Of a stretch of DNA of 64,000 nucleotides, positions 1-8,420 are shown piece after piece; the first letter of the stretch is position 1; every line of letters starts with the position of its first letter. The stretch is taken from the NCBI RefSeq assembly GCF_000181515.1, contig NZ_ABCG01000005.1:1-64000 (forward strand), written 5' to 3'. A program made the position numbers and the translations under genes. This DNA is from Erythrobacter sp. SD-21. Its GTDB lineage: Bacteria > Pseudomonadota > Alphaproteobacteria > Sphingomonadales > Sphingomonadaceae. The notes beneath the pieces are model-generated. The model saw only the letters and a list, made by a program, of their open reading frames with translations, made no database searches and was not told the origin of the DNA.

Positions 1-185
1 TGCATCGATTGCCGTGCGCGAGTGAAGAGCTTCTTGCCCACGAAATCTTCGAGATTGCCGATACGTCGGGACAGCGCCGAGGGGCTTAGACCCAATTCAT
101 CGGCCGCGGCCCGCGCAGAGCCCAGACGGACGGTGCGCACGAAGGCCTCGAGGGCGCGCAAGGGAGGAAGGCGGCGGGTGGCCAT
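1..185 (-). CDS. LysR-family transcriptional regulator, N-terminal part only
   Basis: The reverse strand reads MATRRLPPLRALEAF from an ATG at 185 and stays open to the window edge, giving 61 residues. The segment RAAADELGLSPSALSRRI is a typical LysR winged helix-turn-helix, and the start resembles the GcvA/AmpR-like subgroup. LysR proteins bind DNA as tetramers and respond to a small-molecule ligand through a C-terminal domain, which lies outside the window. The target genes are unknown. It is transcribed in the same direction as corC but separated from it by 73 bases. Confidence 0.85.
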   Translation of the reverse strand, partial: MATRRLPPLRALEAFVRTVRLGSARAAADELGLSPSALSRRIGNLEDFVGKKLFTRARQSM

Positions 186-258
186 GGCGGTGTGTTATGC
201 ACCTGTGCGCAGGGTGTCGAGGGAGAATGTGCGGTTTCGTGCAACTGTCACGAAATCA

Positions 259-1176
259 TTAGGGTTCTGCGCCGACCTCTTCCGGAGCATGGAGGCGCAG
301 GCGGGTCACATGCGTCTCATCGCCATCGGTGACCTCGATCCGCCAGCCGCTGGGATGCTCAAGCACCTTGCCCACCGGCGGCACCTGTTCGGCCAGCACG
401 AAGGCAAGGCCGCCCAGCGTATCGACCGATTCTTCGACCTCTGCGAGGCGTGGATCGATCTTCTCGGCCACATCGTCGAGTTCGGCGCGCGCGTCGCAAT
501 CCCACATGCCCTCGCCGATAGAGGCGATCCAGATTTCGGGCGCGTCGTCGTGCTCGTCCTCGATTTCGCCGACGATTTCTTCGACCAGGTCCTCGATGGT
601 GATGATCCCGTCCGTGCCGGAAAACTCGTCCAGCACGATGGCGAGATGCATGCGCTGCGAACGCATATCGGCCAGCACGTCCAGCGCGTTGCGGGTCTGC
701 GGAACGTAGAGCGGCTGGCGCATCAGCGTGGTCCAGTCCGTCGGCGGCGCCTTCTTCTCGGCGAGGAAGGGGAAGATGTCCTTGATGTGGATCATACCGA
801 TCACATCGTCGAGCTGGCCGCGATAGACCGGCATGCGCGAATGGCCGTGCTCGGAGAAGGTTGCGACTACTTCGACCCAGCTAGCCTCGGCGTTGACGGC
901 GATAATCTCTCCGCGAGGCACGGCGACATCGTCGGCATCGTGCTCGCTGAAATGCAGCAAATTGCGCAGCATCTGCCGTTCGACGCCCGAAAGATCGCCC
1001 TTTCCGGTATCCTCGGTATCTTCGGAGCCGTTCTCGCCCTCGTGCTCGTCGATGGCTTCTTCAAGCTGGGCACGCAGGCTCCGCTCGCCACCCTCGGCGT
1101 CGAACAGTTTCTTGATGGCGGGCCAAAGCCCGCTGCTACTCTCCGCGTCTCCGGCGGGGGGTGAGGAATTGGCCAT
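259..1176 (-). CDS. corC: CorC/YbeX-type CBS-domain protein (hemolysin C family)
   Basis: This 305-residue soluble protein has two CBS domains (about residues 83-140 and 148-205), including VPRGEI at 86-91 and the family signature IEDLVEEIVGEI, followed by a CorC/HlyC transporter-associated domain (about 218-300). Family members bind nucleotides and are linked to Mg/Co efflux; the genetic link to YbeY and PhoH points to ribosome or rRNA maintenance. It is the last gene of phoH-ybeY-corC, 25 bases after ybeY. The lnt gene that often follows in Proteobacteria is absent here. An AGGAG lies rather far (about 15 bases) upstream of the ATG. Confidence 0.92.
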   Translation of the reverse strand: MANSSPPAGDAESSSGLWPAIKKLFDAEGGERSLRAQLEEAIDEHEGENGSEDTEDTGKGDLSGVERQMLRNLLHFSEHDADDVAVPRGEIIAVNAEASWVEVVATFSEHGHSRMPVYRGQLDDVIGMIHIKDIFPFLAEKKAPPTDWTTLMRQPLYVPQTRNALDVLADMRSQRMHLAIVLDEFSGTDGIITIEDLVEEIVGEIEDEHDDAPEIWIASIGEGMWDCDARAELDDVAEKIDPRLAEVEESVDTLGGLAFVLAEQVPPVGKVLEHPSGWRIEVTDGDETHVTRLRLHAPEEVGAEP

Positions 1177-1201
1177 GGGCCGGGTCGTAAACTCCTAAAT
1201 T

Positions 1202-1702
1202 TCAGCGGTCCCCATATGGGTCCGCAATACCCAGTTTTGCAAGCGCTTCGATCTCTAGTTTTTCCATCGCCGCGGCCTGCTCGTCGGAATCGACATGGTC
1301 ATGGCCTGCGAGATGCAAGAAACCGTGAATGAGGAGGTGCGCAGTATGGTCCCGAACGCTCACGCCCTTCTCGTCCGCTTCGCGTTGGCAGGTCTCGAAG
1401 GCGAGCGCGATATCGCCGAGCATTTCGGGCGGTCCGTCCGCCTCCAGCGCAATCAGGTCCACTCGCTCGAGCATGGGGAATGAAAGTACGTTGGTCGGCT
1501 TGTCCTTGCCGCGCCATTCCTTGTTGAGTTCGTGTACCTGCTCTTCGGACGTGAAGAGCAAGCTGGTCGTCAGGCGCGGATGAGCAAGCGCAAACTCGAC
1601 CTGCGCGATTGCCTCATAGGCCTTTTGCGAGATGACCTCCCAGTCCTCGGCGTCCGGCCATCCATCGATTTCGATATCGAGGTCCATTATTTGATCCGTC
1701 AT
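1202..1702 (-). CDS. ybeY: Endoribonuclease YbeY (rRNA maturation factor)
   Basis: YbeY is a zinc-dependent single-strand endoribonuclease needed for 16S rRNA 3' processing and 70S quality control. The H-x3-H-x5-H zinc motif is intact (His126, His130, His136 in HGFLHLAGHDH), and NVLSFP at 71-76 is the conserved substrate-side motif. The 166-residue length is normal. The start is uncertain: the first ATG (1702) lies in the end of a palindromic repeat and has no clear ribosome binding site, so Met6 (1687) could be the true start. It sits between phoH and corC in the usual order. Confidence 0.95.
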   Translation of the reverse strand: MTDQIMDLDIEIDGWPDAEDWEVISQKAYEAIAQVEFALAHPRLTTSLLFTSEEQVHELNKEWRGKDKPTNVLSFPMLERVDLIALEADGPPEMLGDIALAFETCQREADEKGVSVRDHTAHLLIHGFLHLAGHDHVDSDEQAAAMEKLEIEALAKLGIADPYGDR

Positions 1703-1780
1703 TGCGAGCGTAGCGAAGCAATCCAGAGCGGCACAGGGCTAACTCTGAATTGCCGCGTCGCCTGCGGCTCCAATGACGGG
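1698..1780. repeat. Imperfect palindromic intergenic repeat between phoH and ybeY
   Basis: The left arm contains CATTGCGAGCGTAGCGAAGC and the right arm (1742-1780), read on the other strand, begins CCGTCATTGGAGCCGC and ends in CAATTCAGAG, so the two arms form a long imperfect hairpin of about 83 bases. It fills nearly the whole phoH-ybeY gap and supplies the first candidate ATG of ybeY. Sequences of this type, which encode the HCERSEAIQ peptide when read through, are dispersed in many proteobacterial genomes. It is probably a non-autonomous MITE- or REP-like element. Confidence 0.75.
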
Positions 1781-1783
1781 GCT

Positions 1784-2842
1784 CTAGGCAGATGGCCCCT
1801 CATAGGCCTCCACGATGCGACCGACGATCGGGTGGCGCACGACATCGGCGGCAGTGAAGCGGATCGTGCCGAAGCCTTCGACGCCCTCCAGTTTTGCCAC
1901 GGCATCGGCGAGGCCGCTCATGCCGTCACCGCCCGGGATGTCGACCTGGCGCGGGTCGCCGCACACGACCATGCGGCTGTTCTGGCCGAAGCGGGTGAGG
2001 AACATCTTCATCTGCTCACGCGTGGTGTTCTGCGCTTCATCGAGGATGACGAAGGCATCGGCCAGAGTGCGGCCGCGCATGAAGGCGATCGGCGCGATCT
2101 CGATCTCTCCGCTCGCCAGCCGCCGTTCCACCTGTTCGGGTGGCATGCAGTCGTAGAGCGCATCGTAGAGCGGCCGCAGATAGGGATCGACCTTGTCTTT
2201 CATGTCGCCGGGCAGGAAGCCTAGCTTTTCGCCCGCTTCGACCGCAGGACGCGAAAGGATAAGGCGCTGGACGCTGCCGTTGATGAGCTGCGCGACCGCC
2301 TGTGCCACCGCGAGGTAAGTCTTGCCCGTACCCGCCGGGCCGAGCGCGAAGATGATGTCGTCGCGCACAAGGCTGCGCATATAGGTCGCCTGCATGGCGC
2401 TGCGCGGCACGATGGTCTTGCGCCGTGTGCGGATCATGATCGGCGGGCCTTCCGGCTTGCCGTCCATAATGCCGTCGAGCGTCGGCTCGTTCGACATGGC
2501 GATCAGCGATTCGATCGCTCCTGCATCGAGATCCTGCCCCATCGCGAGGCGGTCGTACATTTCGTTGAGCACATCGCGGGCGCGCGCCACGCTGTCTTCT
2601 GGCCCTTCGATGTGGATTGCGTTTCCGCGGGCGGAGATGAACACGCCCAGCCGGTTTTCGATCTGCACCAGATTGGCATCGAACTGTCCGAACAGCGCGC
2701 CAAGGAGGCTCTGGTTCTCGAAGTTCACATCGACCTGTGCGCGGCGAACCCCGCGCTGGGGTGCGGGCGGTTTGGTCAAGGCCGGTTCGGCCTGTCCGGG
2801 CTGCCTCTTGGCGGGTTTGCGAGCCATCTGCTCCTTTCGCAT
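1784..2842 (-). CDS. phoH: PhoH-family ATPase (YbeZ type)
   Basis: A 352-residue PhoH-like P-loop ATPase. It has an N-terminal RNA-binding-like region, Walker A GPAGTGKT at 168-175, Walker B VILDEAQN at 265-272 and the sensor motif GDPRQVD at 295-301. YbeZ proteins work with YbeY in rRNA processing and quality control, which matches the next gene. Met6 (2827) is an alternative start. It is the first gene of the operon; its promoter must lie in the roughly 140-base gap that separates it from a divergently transcribed lipoprotein gene. Confidence 0.95.
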   Translation of the reverse strand: MRKEQMARKPAKRQPGQAEPALTKPPAPQRGVRRAQVDVNFENQSLLGALFGQFDANLVQIENRLGVFISARGNAIHIEGPEDSVARARDVLNEMYDRLAMGQDLDAGAIESLIAMSNEPTLDGIMDGKPEGPPIMIRTRRKTIVPRSAMQATYMRSLVRDDIIFALGPAGTGKTYLAVAQAVAQLINGSVQRLILSRPAVEAGEKLGFLPGDMKDKVDPYLRPLYDALYDCMPPEQVERRLASGEIEIAPIAFMRGRTLADAFVILDEAQNTTREQMKMFLTRFGQNSRMVVCGDPRQVDIPGGDGMSGLADAVAKLEGVEGFGTIRFTAADVVRHPIVGRIVEAYEGPSA

Positions 2843-2984
2843 TAGCTATCGAGTCGGAAGGTTACTCTTCAACGCGTATCGTGCAAGAAGGGGGCCGGGT
2901 GATGGCGGTGGAAAGTAACCGGCTTGTCATCCGGACGGCCCGCGACCACACTCTGCCACCGACTCGAAGCCCCGGGAGATCAGC

Positions 2985-3560
2985 ATGTTCCGTCCGCTCG
3001 TTCTTGCCGCCTCGCTCGTTTCGCTTGCAGCCTGTTCGCCGGCAGAGGAATCCGAACCGCCTGCCGAAGACACGGTTGCCGCGGATACGCAGGCCGCCCC
3101 TTCCCCCGCTCCGGAAGACGACATTCGCCACTTCCTGATGCAGGAATATCCCGATGGCCTGCCCATGCGCTATGCGCTGGCGTGGAGCGATCTGGATGGT
3201 GACGGCGCGGACGAAGCCATCGTGCACCTGGTCGGCTCCTATTTCTGCGGCACCGGCGGCTGCCCCACCCTCGTCCTGACGGCGGCGGGCCCGATGTGGC
3301 GCAAGGTGGCCGATATCAATGTTTCGCGCACGCCTGTGACCGTGATGGACACCAGCAGCAACGGCTGGAAGGACATTACCGTCGCCATTTCGGGCGGCGG
3401 CGGCGAGGCGGGCGACGCTCTCCTCAGGTTCGATGGCGAGGGCTATCCCTCGAACCCCACGGTCCAGCCGGCGGAGGTCACCGGCGTGACCGGAACCGTG
3501 CTGATCGCCAAGCAACCGGACTTCACCGAGCTCGCCGCGGACGACGGCTCAGGCGGCTGA
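2985..3560 (+). CDS. Putative lipoprotein of unknown function
   Basis: A 191-residue protein with a signal peptide ending in a lipobox (SLAAC, Cys17), then an acidic Pro/Ala-rich linker (about 18-45) and a compact domain with [10 protein letters not shown], which resembles a VCBS/FG-GAP-like calcium loop, and two Cys in YFCGTGGCP. It is probably a periplasmic outer-membrane-anchored protein. It lies between miaB and phoH, genes that usually adjoin on one strand, and is transcribed against miaB, overlapping its 3' end by 12 bases. No function can be assigned. Confidence 0.8.
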   Translation: MFRPLVLAASLVSLAACSPAEESEPPAEDTVAADTQAAPSPAPEDDIRHFLMQEYPDGLPMRYALAWSDLDGDGADEAIVHLVGSYFCGTGGCPTLVLTAAGPMWRKVADINVSRTPVTVMDTSSNGWKDITVAISGGGGEAGDALLRFDGEGYPSNPTVQPAEVTGVTGTVLIAKQPDFTELAADDGSGG

Positions 3561-4898
3561 CCGCGCCGGTTCGCGCAAGCGGCCTGCAAGCGAATTGGGT
3601 CCGGCCTCGACCAGTTCGGCCTGCACGAGATCGCCAATCCGCGCCTCGCCCTCGAACCACACGCTCTGCAGCCAAGGCGACTTGCCAAGCCATTGCCCGG
3701 CGTGCTTGCCCTTGCGCTCGACGAGGACTTCGCATGTTTTGCCGACGCTCGCCTCGTTGAAGGCCAGCTGGTCGCGGTTGAGCGCGGCCTGAAGGCGCTG
3801 GAGGCGTTCGTCCATGACCTCTTTCGACACCTGCCCGTCCATTGTCGCGGCGGGCGTGCCAGGGCGCGGGCTGTACTTGAAGCTGAACGCCTGCGCGTAT
3901 CTGACCTCGTCGACCAGCGCGAGGGTTTCCTCGAACTCGGCATCGGTTTCGCCGGGGAAGCCGACGATGAAATCCCCCGACAGAGCGAGGTCGGGCCGCG
4001 CAGCACGGAACCGGTCGAGCAGCTTGAGATAGCTTTCCGCCGTGTGGCTGCGATTCATGGCCTTGAGCACACGGTCGCTGCCCGCCTGCACCGGTAGGTG
4101 GAGGAAGGGCATCAGCTTGTCGATCTCGCCATGCGCGGCGATCAGGTCGTCGTCCATGTCGGCGGGGTGGCTGGTGGTGTAGCGAATGCGTGCGAGGCCA
4201 TCGACCTTCGCAAGGTCGCGGATCAGACCAGCAAGGCCGACGCGATGACCCTTCTCGTCCTCGCCCGACCACGCGCTGACGTTCTGGCCCAGCAGCGTGA
4301 TTTCCTTCGCACCCGCGTCGACCAGCTTCTTCGCTTCGGTCACGAGATCCGCATAGGGACGGCTGATTTCCGCGCCGCGGGTATAGGGCACCACGCAGTA
4401 GGTGCAGAACTTGTCGCAGCCTTCCTGCACGGTGAGGAAGCTCGCCGGATTGGTGCGGCGGCGTTCGGGCAGCGCGGCGAACTTGGCGATGGCCGGCATA
4501 TCGGTGTCGGTCGCCCGTTCGCCCTTCACTGCCTTGTCGAGCATTTCGGGCAGGCGGTGATAGGCCTGCGGACCGACGACCATGCTGACCGCCGGAGAGC
4601 GCTTCATGATCTCCTCGCCCTCGGCCTGCGCGACACAGCCCGCGACCGCGATCAGCGGCTCCTTGCCCGCCTTGCGGCCGGCCTTGGCCAGGCGGCCGAT
4701 GTCCGAATAGACCTTCTCCGCCGCCTTCTCGCGGATGTGGCAGGTGTTGAGCACGACGAGGTCGGCTTCCTCGCCCTCGGGCGCGGGCACGATGCCCTGC
4801 TCGCCCAGCATCTCGGCCATCCGCTCGCCGTCATAGACGTTCATCTGGCAGCCGAAGCTCTTGACCCTGTAGGTCTTGGGGGAATTGGTCGGTTTCAT
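3549..4898 (-). CDS. miaB: tRNA-2-methylthio-N6-dimethylallyladenosine synthase MiaB
   Basis: A radical-SAM methylthiotransferase that converts i6A37 to ms2i6A37 in tRNAs reading UNN codons. The 449 residues show the UPF0004 domain with cluster cysteines Cys17 (SFGCQMN), Cys53 (NTCHIR) and Cys88 (AGCVAQ), the radical-SAM CxxxCxxC at Cys161/165/168 ([10 protein letters not shown]) and a C-terminal TRAM domain. In many Proteobacteria miaB leads the phoH-ybeY-corC operon; here it is on the same strand but separated from phoH by a gene on the opposite strand. Confidence 0.97.
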   Translation of the reverse strand: MKPTNSPKTYRVKSFGCQMNVYDGERMAEMLGEQGIVPAPEGEEADLVVLNTCHIREKAAEKVYSDIGRLAKAGRKAGKEPLIAVAGCVAQAEGEEIMKRSPAVSMVVGPQAYHRLPEMLDKAVKGERATDTDMPAIAKFAALPERRRTNPASFLTVQEGCDKFCTYCVVPYTRGAEISRPYADLVTEAKKLVDAGAKEITLLGQNVSAWSGEDEKGHRVGLAGLIRDLAKVDGLARIRYTTSHPADMDDDLIAAHGEIDKLMPFLHLPVQAGSDRVLKAMNRSHTAESYLKLLDRFRAARPDLALSGDFIVGFPGETDAEFEETLALVDEVRYAQAFSFKYSPRPGTPAATMDGQVSKEVMDERLQRLQAALNRDQLAFNEASVGKTCEVLVERKGKHAGQWLGKSPWLQSVWFEGEARIGDLVQAELVEAGPNSLAGRLREPARSAA

Positions 4899-5026
4899 GG
4901 GAGTGGGCGCTTTAGCGGTTTGTCTCTAGAGGTTCAATGTCTCGCCAATCAGTCATGGTCAGCCTGAAGTGCGCGCACGAAGTCTTCAATCGTATCGGCG
5001 TTCGCGATAGCTTCCTGCCGTTTTCT

Positions 5027-5365
5027 TTATCTTTGTTTCCGATTAACCCGGCTCACACGGGCTTCCATAGAACCCTTCACGGCTTCACCGAGCGGCACAC
5101 CCGGGCCTTTCTTGAAACGCTTCGCTCGATTGACATCGTTCACGATCTCATTTTCGACAAGCTCAGCTTCGCCTTTATCGAGTGTTTCATACTTGGCGAG
5201 ATTCTCCGAAGCCTTCCGGCGATCGGCACGCTTGCTTCCAGCTTTACTCTTTGGAACTGACTTCCTCGCCAGCTTTTCGTTGTTGCCACAATAGTCGCCG
5301 CGCCTGTCCTTTGCGTAGGACAGCGCCTTTTTCTCGGCAGGTGCGCGGCGACGTTTGTCAGGCAT
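5027..5365 (-). CDS. Small basic conserved hypothetical protein
   Basis: A 112-residue, very Lys/Arg-rich protein starting MPDKRRRAP. The motif LSYAKDRRGDYCGNN followed by RKSVPKSKAGSKRADRR resembles a conserved uncharacterised family seen in many Proteobacteria (from memory). The ATG overlaps the TAA of the upstream cyclophilin gene (TAATG), so it is probably translationally coupled. The same frame stays open for 25 more codons after its TAA stop (to 4949) with coding-like composition, so the protein may once have been longer. The function is unknown; the charge suggests nucleic acid binding. Confidence 0.75.
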   Translation of the reverse strand: MPDKRRRAPAEKKALSYAKDRRGDYCGNNEKLARKSVPKSKAGSKRADRRKASENLAKYETLDKGEAELVENEIVNDVNRAKRFKKGPGVPLGEAVKGSMEARVSRVNRKQR

Positions 5366-5826
5366 TACCCAACCGTCGCCTTCACGATCTTGCCCGGGTT
5401 CTGCGGCGGCTCGCCCTTGGGCAGCGCGTCGATGTGTTCCATGCCGCTCTCGACCTGGCCCCAGACGGTGTACTGGCCGTCGAGGAATTCGGCATCGTCG
5501 AAGCAGATGAAGAACTGGCTGTTGGCGCTGTCGGGCACCTGGGTGCGGGCCATCGAGCAGGTGCCGCGGGTGTGCGGTTCGCTGTTGAATTCGGCCTTGA
5601 GGTCGGGCTTGTCGCTGCCGCCCATGCCGGTGCCGGTCGGATCGCCGCCCTGCGCCATGAAGCCGGGGATCACGCGGTGGAAGACCACGCCGTCGTAAAA
5701 GCCTTCGCCGACGAGTTCGGTAATGCGCTCGACATGGCCGGGTGCCAGATCGGGGCGCAGCTTGATCACCACGTCCTTGTTCTCGCCATCTCCGGTGTCG
5801 AGGGTGAAGGTCAGCTTGTCGGCCAT
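5365..5826 (-). CDS. Peptidyl-prolyl cis-trans isomerase, cyclophilin type
   Basis: A 153-residue single-domain cyclophilin without a signal peptide, so probably cytoplasmic. Conserved features are FHRVIPGFMAQGGDPTGTG (catalytic Arg and hydrophobic pocket), the SQFFICFDDA strand and FGQVE-like VWGQVESGM. It catalyses proline isomerisation during folding. An AGGAGA stands a good distance before the ATG. It overlaps the next gene on the same strand by one base. Confidence 0.95.
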   Translation of the reverse strand: MADKLTFTLDTGDGENKDVVIKLRPDLAPGHVERITELVGEGFYDGVVFHRVIPGFMAQGGDPTGTGMGGSDKPDLKAEFNSEPHTRGTCSMARTQVPDSANSQFFICFDDAEFLDGQYTVWGQVESGMEHIDALPKGEPPQNPGKIVKATVG

Positions 5827-5929
5827 TGGTATTGTCTCCTGTAATTCGGTTGGCGCCTACATAGGGATTGCGGGGCATAAGTCACCCTCCGCTTGCTTTT
5901 CATGTGCGCCTGCCTAAGCCCCTCACCCA

Positions 5930-7378
5930 ATGGTCGAAGAGACGCGCCTCGAAGACGAAGAACTGGCCGTGGCGGATACGCCCGAGGAAGGCGCGCGTCC
6001 GGACGACCGCATCGACGACGAGCGCATGGATGAGGAGAACACGCTCAAGCGCGAGTTCGTCCGCTCGGTCGAGGATGCGCTGGAAGCGGGCGCAAGCGGC
6101 GAGCTTTACGACCTTGTCGAACCGCTCCACCCCGCCGACGTGGCCGACTTGCTCGAACTGTTCGAGCGTGAAGACCGTCACCGCCTCGCCACCGAGATCA
6201 CCGACCTGATGACCTCGGAAGTCGTTGCCGAACTCAACGACTACGTGCGCGAAGAGATGATGGAGGCGCTGCCCGCCGATGCGGTGGCGCAGATCGCGGA
6301 ACAGCTCGAAACCGACGACGCCGTCCAGCTGATCGAAGACCTGGACGAGGACGACCAGAAGGCAATCCTCGCCGAACTCGAACCCGAAGACCGGATCGCG
6401 ATCCAGACCGCGCTTTCCTATCCGGAGGAGACCGCGGGCCGCCTGATGAGCCGCGATTTCGTGGCCGTGCCCGAGCACATCTCGGTGGGCGACCTCATCG
6501 ATTTCCTGCGCGACGGGCGCGATTTGCCGGAGGACTTCTTCGAGGTCTTCGTGATCGACCAGCGCATGCATCCGGTCGGCACCTGTCAGCTTTCGTGGAT
6601 CCTGCGCACCCCGCGCGAGGTGCAGCTGGGCGATGTGATGAAGCGTGACCAGACGCTGATCCCGGCCACGCTCGACCAGGAAGAGGTCGGGCTGATGTTC
6701 CAGAAGTACAACCTCATCAGCGCCGCCGTGATCGACGAGGACGGGCGGCTGGTCGGCCAGATGACGGTCGACGACATCGTCCACATCATCGCCGAGGAAG
6801 CGGGCGAGGACGCCTTGCTGATGTCGGGCGCGGGCGAAGGCGACATCAACGAGCCGATCCGCGAGGCCTATTCCAGCCGCGTGCGCTGGCTGGTGGCGAA
6901 CCTCGGCACCGCGCTGGTCGCCAGCCTCATCATCGCCGCCTTCGGGGCCGCGATCGAGCAACTTGTCGCGCTTGCCGTGCTGATGCCCATCGTCGCCAGC
7001 ATCGGCGGCAACGCAGGCACGCAGACCATGGCGGTGACCGTGCGCGCCATCGCGATGAACCAGCTCACCCGCTCGAACACGGGCCGCATCCTGATGCGCG
7101 AGCTGCGGGTCGCCGTGCTCAACGGCGTGACCATCGCCATACTGATTGGTCTTGCCACCGCGGTCATCTTCACCCCCATGCTGGGCATGGTCATCGCCGT
7201 TGCCATGGTCGTCAACGTCATCACCGCAGGCCTTGCCGGGGTGCTCGTGCCCGTGGCCTTCGACCGATTGGACCAGGATCCGGCGGTGGCCTCCAGCGTC
7301 TTCGTCACCATGATCACCGATTCGATGGGCTTCTTCGCCTTCCTCGGCCTGGCCGTGGCGAGCGGGATCGTCGGCTAG
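5930..7378 (+). CDS. mgtE: Magnesium transporter MgtE
   Basis: A 482-residue inner-membrane Mg2+ channel. Its order is an acidic N-terminal extension, a MgtE N domain with helical repeats (about 40-135), two CBS domains (about 140-265) and five membrane helices (about 300-482) that include the pore segment PIVASIGGNAGTQT. The cytosolic domains act as a Mg2+ sensor that closes the pore. No ribosome binding site is evident before the ATG at 5930; Met34 is a less likely alternative start. It is divergent from the cyclophilin gene across about 100 bases. Confidence 0.96.
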   Translation: MVEETRLEDEELAVADTPEEGARPDDRIDDERMDEENTLKREFVRSVEDALEAGASGELYDLVEPLHPADVADLLELFEREDRHRLATEITDLMTSEVVAELNDYVREEMMEALPADAVAQIAEQLETDDAVQLIEDLDEDDQKAILAELEPEDRIAIQTALSYPEETAGRLMSRDFVAVPEHISVGDLIDFLRDGRDLPEDFFEVFVIDQRMHPVGTCQLSWILRTPREVQLGDVMKRDQTLIPATLDQEEVGLMFQKYNLISAAVIDEDGRLVGQMTVDDIVHIIAEEAGEDALLMSGAGEGDINEPIREAYSSRVRWLVANLGTALVASLIIAAFGAAIEQLVALAVLMPIVASIGGNAGTQTMAVTVRAIAMNQLTRSNTGRILMRELRVAVLNGVTIAILIGLATAVIFTPMLGMVIAVAMVVNVITAGLAGVLVPVAFDRLDQDPAVASSVFVTMITDSMGFFAFLGLAVASGIVG

Positions 7379-7384
7379 GCTCCT

Positions 7385-7540
7385 ACAGGCTGGAACACAT
7401 GGAGCACGGTCCTGGGAGAAAAGGCTCCGGGGACGGTTTGCGGCTGCGAAGTGGCGGAATTGCAGGAAATGCGAGCGGGAGCGGGCGAGCATTCCCACGG
7501 CCTGCAACAGGCGGCGCAATGTAGGAAAGACGTTTGCGCT
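7385..7540 (+). repeat. Dispersed repeat, copy 1 (GGAACACATGG type)
   Basis: This segment begins with ACAGGCTGGAACACATGG followed by a CACGGTCCT core, and ends with GTAGGAAAGACG. The same start and end motifs recur at the same spacing (about 156 bases) on the opposite strand at 41899-42054. No open frame is shared. It is probably a non-coding mobile or regulatory repeat; it starts just after the mgtE stop codon and could act in mRNA 3'-end formation. Confidence 0.65.
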
Positions 7541-7577
7541 CGGTTGAGATTGTGCAGGGAATGGCTATCTCCATCCC

Positions 7578-7967
7578 ATGCCGCTTCACCTGACCAAGAT
7601 CGCCTTCGGCGCGCAGAGCTTTGCCGATATCGAGAGCTGGTACGCGCAGCGGCGCAGCCCCAACCTCACCACCCGCTATCGCCCCACCAAGTGGGAGCAG
7701 TGCATCGGCGGTTCGCTCTACTGGATCCACCAGCACAGCATTGTCGCCCGCAGCGAAATCCTCGGCTTCAGCGAGACTGCGACCGGCCGCTGGTCGATCG
7801 ACCTGAAGCCCGAGCTGGTCCGCGTCCACCCCCGCCCCAAGCGCGCCCACCAGGGCTGGCGCTACCTCAAAGGAGAACCCCCGCGCGATCTCGAGGAGGG
7901 CGAGGATATCGGCGACGTCCTGCCCGGCAAGCTGGCCGGGAAGCTCGAGCGCCTGGGCCTGATCTGA
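7578..7967 (+). CDS. DUF1489-family protein
   Basis: A 129-residue cytosolic protein matching the alphaproteobacterial DUF1489 family: it starts MPLHLTKIAFG and contains PTKWEQCIGGSLYWI and HQHSIVARSEILGF. The family is broadly conserved but has no known biochemical role. It stands alone, downstream of mgtE and a dispersed repeat. The family assignment is from memory of its conserved blocks, not from a search. Confidence 0.85.
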   Translation: MPLHLTKIAFGAQSFADIESWYAQRRSPNLTTRYRPTKWEQCIGGSLYWIHQHSIVARSEILGFSETATGRWSIDLKPELVRVHPRPKRAHQGWRYLKGEPPRDLEEGEDIGDVLPGKLAGKLERLGLI

Positions 7968-8005
7968 CATCCTCTCCGAAGCGGTCCCTAAGTGCGATGA
8001 AATCC

Positions 8006-8031
8006 GGAACGGTGGCTGCGTCCGACCCGTT
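8006..8031 (+). promoter_or_regulatory. Candidate EcfG (general stress sigma factor) promoter
   Basis: GGAAC at 8006-8010 and CGTT at 8028-8031 are separated by 17 bases, matching the alphaproteobacterial EcfG consensus GGAAC-N16/17-CGTT. It ends 23 bases before the ATG at 8055, which leaves room for a start site about 7 bases downstream and a short leader with AAGGAG. No experimental evidence; a chance match is possible but the position is ideal. Confidence 0.6.
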
Positions 8032-8054
8032 GACTAGGCAAAGGAGAAATTCTC

Positions 8055-8300
8055 ATGCCTGAACGCCAGTCAATGCACCCTGACAATGACCTCATCGACA
8101 AGATGACCGAGTATGACACCCCTTCGCAGCAGAGCGCCTCGGGCGGCGAGGTGAACCGCCGGGTCGGCAGTCGTGGTGAACTGAACCGCGCCTTCGATCC
8201 CGATAACCGCGAGCCGGAAGTCGGCTCGGATAATCCGGCGCAGGATGCCAAGAAAGGGGAGAAGACCCGTCAGGCAATTCAAAACGAGCGATCTAGCTAA
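8055..8300 (+). CDS. Small hydrophilic protein, probable general-stress gene
   Basis: An 81-residue, highly polar, probably disordered protein (MPERQSMHPDND..., rich in Asp, Glu, Asn, Arg) with no signal peptide or membrane segment. An AAGGAGA stands at the right distance before the ATG, a candidate EcfG promoter lies upstream and a strong hairpin terminator follows, so it looks like a complete single-gene unit. I do not recognise a named family. Composition and promoter suggest a stress-protective or stress-regulatory role, which is inference. Confidence 0.7.
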   Translation: MPERQSMHPDNDLIDKMTEYDTPSQQSASGGEVNRRVGSRGELNRAFDPDNREPEVGSDNPAQDAKKGEKTRQAIQNERSS

Positions 8301-8324
8301 AGCATAATCACTACCTGATTGAAT

Positions 8325-8354
8325 ATGACCCGCCCTTGCCGGCGGGTCATTTGC
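8325..8354 (+). terminator. Rho-independent-type terminator
   Basis: A perfect 10-bp stem, ATGACCCGCC (8325-8334) pairing with GGCGGGTCAT (8341-8350), with a 6-base loop and followed by TTGCTTTC. It lies 25 bases after the stop of the small gene at 8055-8300. The T-run is weak. Confidence 0.7.
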
Positions 8355-8420
8355 TTTCGTTGGACCCTGCGGTTGCCTTGGCGATTGTGGTGGAAATCAA
8401 GAAACAACGACCGGTCGGCG

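Noticed and set aside
235-255. TTTCGTG-N7-CACGAAA inverted repeat between LysR and corC as a terminator or LysR operator
   Set aside because: No T-run follows, the stem is short, and there is no way to tell a regulatory site from chance here.
22-1164. 380-codon open frame on the forward strand at the window start
   Set aside because: It runs across the LysR and corC genes in antisense; corC motifs clearly identify the real strand.
4937-5260. 107-codon forward-strand open frame
   Set aside because: It lies opposite the small basic protein gene, which has a coupled start and biased codons; the forward frame has no ribosome binding site or recognisable domain.
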